Assembly (NCBI GenBank): GCA_013001365.1
Contig: JABDMQ010000204.1
Location: 1 to 16,341 of the forward strand
Length of the DNA stretch: 16,341 nucleotides
DNA from: Flavobacteriaceae bacterium
GTDB taxonomy: Bacteria; Bacteroidota; Bacteroidia; Flavobacteriales; Flavobacteriaceae
Direction: 5' to 3'
Below, in pieces: positions 14,858 to 16,341 of this stretch (the first letter of the stretch is position 1; every line of letters begins with the position of its first letter). A program made the position numbers and the translations under genes. The notes below the pieces were generated by a model, which saw only the letters and a program-made list of their open reading frames with translations, was not told the DNA's origin and ran no database searches.

Positions 14858-16111
14858 CTAGTTCGAAATATTGATCGAACTCCCTTCACCTACACCAATA
14901 ATCTCATCATATCTACCACCTAGGTCACGATAATAGACCAACACTTTATAATTGTTTTCGGTTTGGTCGAAATTTCCACTAATGGCGCCTTCATTGAGAT
15001 TTCCTTCTGAATCGACTTCTACATATTTGTAATTATAGAAGCCTTGCTTGAGGAGCATTTTACCTTCAAAAAACCCACTTTCTTCACTATACGTCATTTT
15101 GGTGGCTTCCTCAACCAGGTAATTATTGAAGTTGCCATAAATATGAATGTTCTTGTCATCCAAGAATTCAGGATGATCCAAATAGAAATGAACCCAAATA
15201 TAATCAGCTTCTATAGATGGGTCATCAGCATCGATTGCGGTGATTACGAAGTTCCCGTTTATGTCTGGATTATAGGTATAGGCCCTAGTGGCTCGAACCA
15301 AATCGGCATAAAGATAATTGTGATAAAGGTCTTTAAGGTCAATGTATCGGGTGGCTGCATTCGCAACTCGAGGGTCCTTTGTGTCAAGGAACAAGTATTC
15401 ATTACCTGCCCAAAAACTAGATTCGACATCATATCTGTATATCAATTCATTGCCGACGGTATACAACGGTTCTAGACCCGAGATTGCTGTATTAAGATTG
15501 TTGTTTTGAATTATCAAGGCCTTGACCGTTTGTTTCGGGTTATTGAAGTTGAAATTCCTTGGCGATATACTTATATCGACACTTTGTTTTTGGTTAATGT
15601 GCCTAACATCCCTAGATCGTTTAATGGCCACGCCAACATTGGCTTGTTCCTGATAGACCATGAATTTTCTTGAAAAAACCATTTCATCGTAATCATCATA
15701 GATACTGATCATATAATTACCAGTTTTAAGAAGTCTCCTGGTCTGATTGTTTGGGATTCTTAATTTATAGTGCGAATAGATCTGATAGCTGTTAAAAGAA
15801 TTCTCGTAATTAACGATTCTCTGATTATCGAAGCCCTGGAGATATTCAACCTTTGATAGTCTAGAAGGGGTCCAGTCATAGTTGAAATGTTGGATCTTAT
15901 AATAGAAGTCATCTTCATTGCCATTAAGTGCGTCGAACTCCAGCACGATATCCTCGCCTAATCTAATTATTGGCAGTTGGCTTTCAGGGGTATTTCCTTT
16001 TATGGTTATGGATTTTATATAGTCTGGTGGGTTGGTCTCATTTACGACCTGCCCAAAAACGGATATGCCAATTAGTGACAGAATAAGAAAATGTTTAAGG
16101 TTTTTTGTCAT
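14858..16111 (-). CDS. type IX secretion system Plug protein (DUF5103)
   Basis: A 417-residue secreted protein. Residues 1-20 are a Sec signal peptide (MTKNLKHFLILSLIGISVFG), with the mature chain starting near Gln21. The protein is beta-rich. Family-like blocks include PPDYIKSITIKG (28-39), FNYDWTPSRLSKVEYLQGF (73-91), a middle PRNFNFNNP segment, and the C-terminal FYNYKYVEVDSEG followed by YYRDLGGRYDEIIGVG. These match what I recall of the DUF5103 family. In Flavobacterium johnsoniae the family member plugs the periplasmic side of the giant SprA translocon when it has no substrate. It is therefore predicted to be periplasmic and bound to SprA. The gene is divergent from nqrA, a neighbour order common in flavobacteria as I remember it. 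Function rests on family membership, not on a catalytic motif. Confidence 0.85.
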   Translation of the reverse strand: MTKNLKHFLILSLIGISVFGQVVNETNPPDYIKSITIKGNTPESQLPIIRLGEDIVLEFDALNGNEDDFYYKIQHFNYDWTPSRLSKVEYLQGFDNQRIVNYENSFNSYQIYSHYKLRIPNNQTRRLLKTGNYMISIYDDYDEMVFSRKFMVYQEQANVGVAIKRSRDVRHINQKQSVDISISPRNFNFNNPKQTVKALIIQNNNLNTAISGLEPLYTVGNELIYRYDVESSFWAGNEYLFLDTKDPRVANAATRYIDLKDLYHNYLYADLVRATRAYTYNPDINGNFVITAIDADDPSIEADYIWVHFYLDHPEFLDDKNIHIYGNFNNYLVEEATKMTYSEESGFFEGKMLLKQGFYNYKYVEVDSEGNLNEGAISGNFDQTENNYKVLVYYRDLGGRYDEIIGVGEGSSINISN

Positions 16112-16233
16112 TTATATAATTTTTCGCAATTAAAGATAAACAAAATCCATACCTAAAATTCCTTAGGCTTGATTTAGAGGATTTCATAGGTAAATTAATT
16201 GGTTTTAATTGCAGAATCAATATGAATAATTTG

Positions 16234-16241
16234 TAAATTTG
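16234..16241 (+). promoter_or_regulatory. -7 box of the nqr operon
   Basis: TAAATTTG followed by CAC matches TAnnTTTG and ends 32 bases before the nqrA ATG. A TTG at 16209-16211 lies 22 bases upstream, slightly longer than the spacing seen elsewhere in the window. The 162-base divergent gap (16112-16273) shows nothing else I can name. Confidence 0.45.
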
Positions 16242-16273
16242 CACGGATTTTTAGACAACCAATTTCAAAATAT

Positions 16274-16341
16274 ATGTCAAACGACATCCGAATCAGAAAA
16301 GGTCTGGACATTAATTTAAAAGGCGAAGCTGAAAAAGCTCT
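16274..16341 (+). CDS. nqrA: NqrA, subunit A of the Na+-translocating NADH:quinone reductase, partial (5' end)
   Basis: Only the first 22 codons are inside the window. They read MSNDIRIRKGLDINLKGEAE and then K-A, which is the characteristic NqrA N-terminus of Bacteroidota (short polar start, then I-K/R-K-G-L-D-I-x-L-x-G-x-A). NqrA is the cytoplasmic, quinone-associated subunit of the six-subunit complex that couples NADH oxidation to Na+ export. The remaining subunits (nqrB-F) are expected downstream, outside the window. A -7 box lies 32 bases upstream. Confidence 0.85.
   Translation, partial: MSNDIRIRKGLDINLKGEAEKA

Noticed and set aside
16112..16273. Possible tRNA, small RNA or riboswitch in the largest intergenic gap
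   Set aside because: No cloverleaf, no T-loop GGTTCRA pattern and no known riboswitch core was found; it is AT-rich and contains only the nqrA promoter box.

Overview
The window looks like chromosomal core sequence from a marine or aquatic member of the Flavobacteriaceae (Bacteroidota). This is judged from sequence features and remembered family knowledge, with no database search. The evidence is low-GC DNA, Bacteroidota-type promoter -7 boxes (TAnnTTTG) in most divergent gaps, few visible Shine-Dalgarno sequences, two type IX secretion (T9SS) components (PorT and the Plug protein), a TamL-type outer-membrane assembly lipoprotein, and the start of the Na+-pumping NADH:quinone reductase operon (nqrA). 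No mobile element, CRISPR array, tRNA, rRNA or long repeat was seen. Coding density is very high, and the largest gap is about 160 bases.

Layout. 1-1633 (-) is the N-terminal part of tamL, running off the left edge. 1671-2408 (+) is a SpoU/TrmH-family RNA 2'-O-methyltransferase. It converges with an ubiE-porT operon (3838 to 2395, -) for menaquinone methylation and T9SS function. 3975-6817 (+) is a trkA-trkH potassium-uptake operon with a one-base overlap. It converges with a two-gene minus-strand unit, a front-end type fatty-acid desaturase followed by a class I aminotransferase (9142 to 6830). rsmG (9291-9926, +) is divergent from the desaturase. An aldo/keto reductase and pruA (P5C dehydrogenase) lie on the minus strand (12515 to 9967). 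12651-14364 (+) is an overlapping pair, an NRDE/TANGO2-type protein and a poorly characterised protein with a possible permuted papain-like H...NC signature. Then come apaG (-), the T9SS Plug gene (-), and the first 22 codons of nqrA (+).

Together the genes cover envelope biogenesis (TamL, PorT, Plug, desaturase), respiration and ion balance (UbiE, NqrA, TrkAH), RNA modification (TrmH-like, RsmG), and amino-acid or aldehyde metabolism (PruA, aminotransferase, AKR). Three open frames extend upstream of their real starts, in rsmG, the desaturase and pruA. Promoter boxes inside those extensions, together with family lengths, argue for the shorter starts given here. tamL and ubiE both appear to start at TTG.

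Most of the window is ordinary. The best candidate for something under-described is the 12651-14364 pair: two proteins that each carry a candidate thiol nucleophile, encoded with an 11-base overlap.
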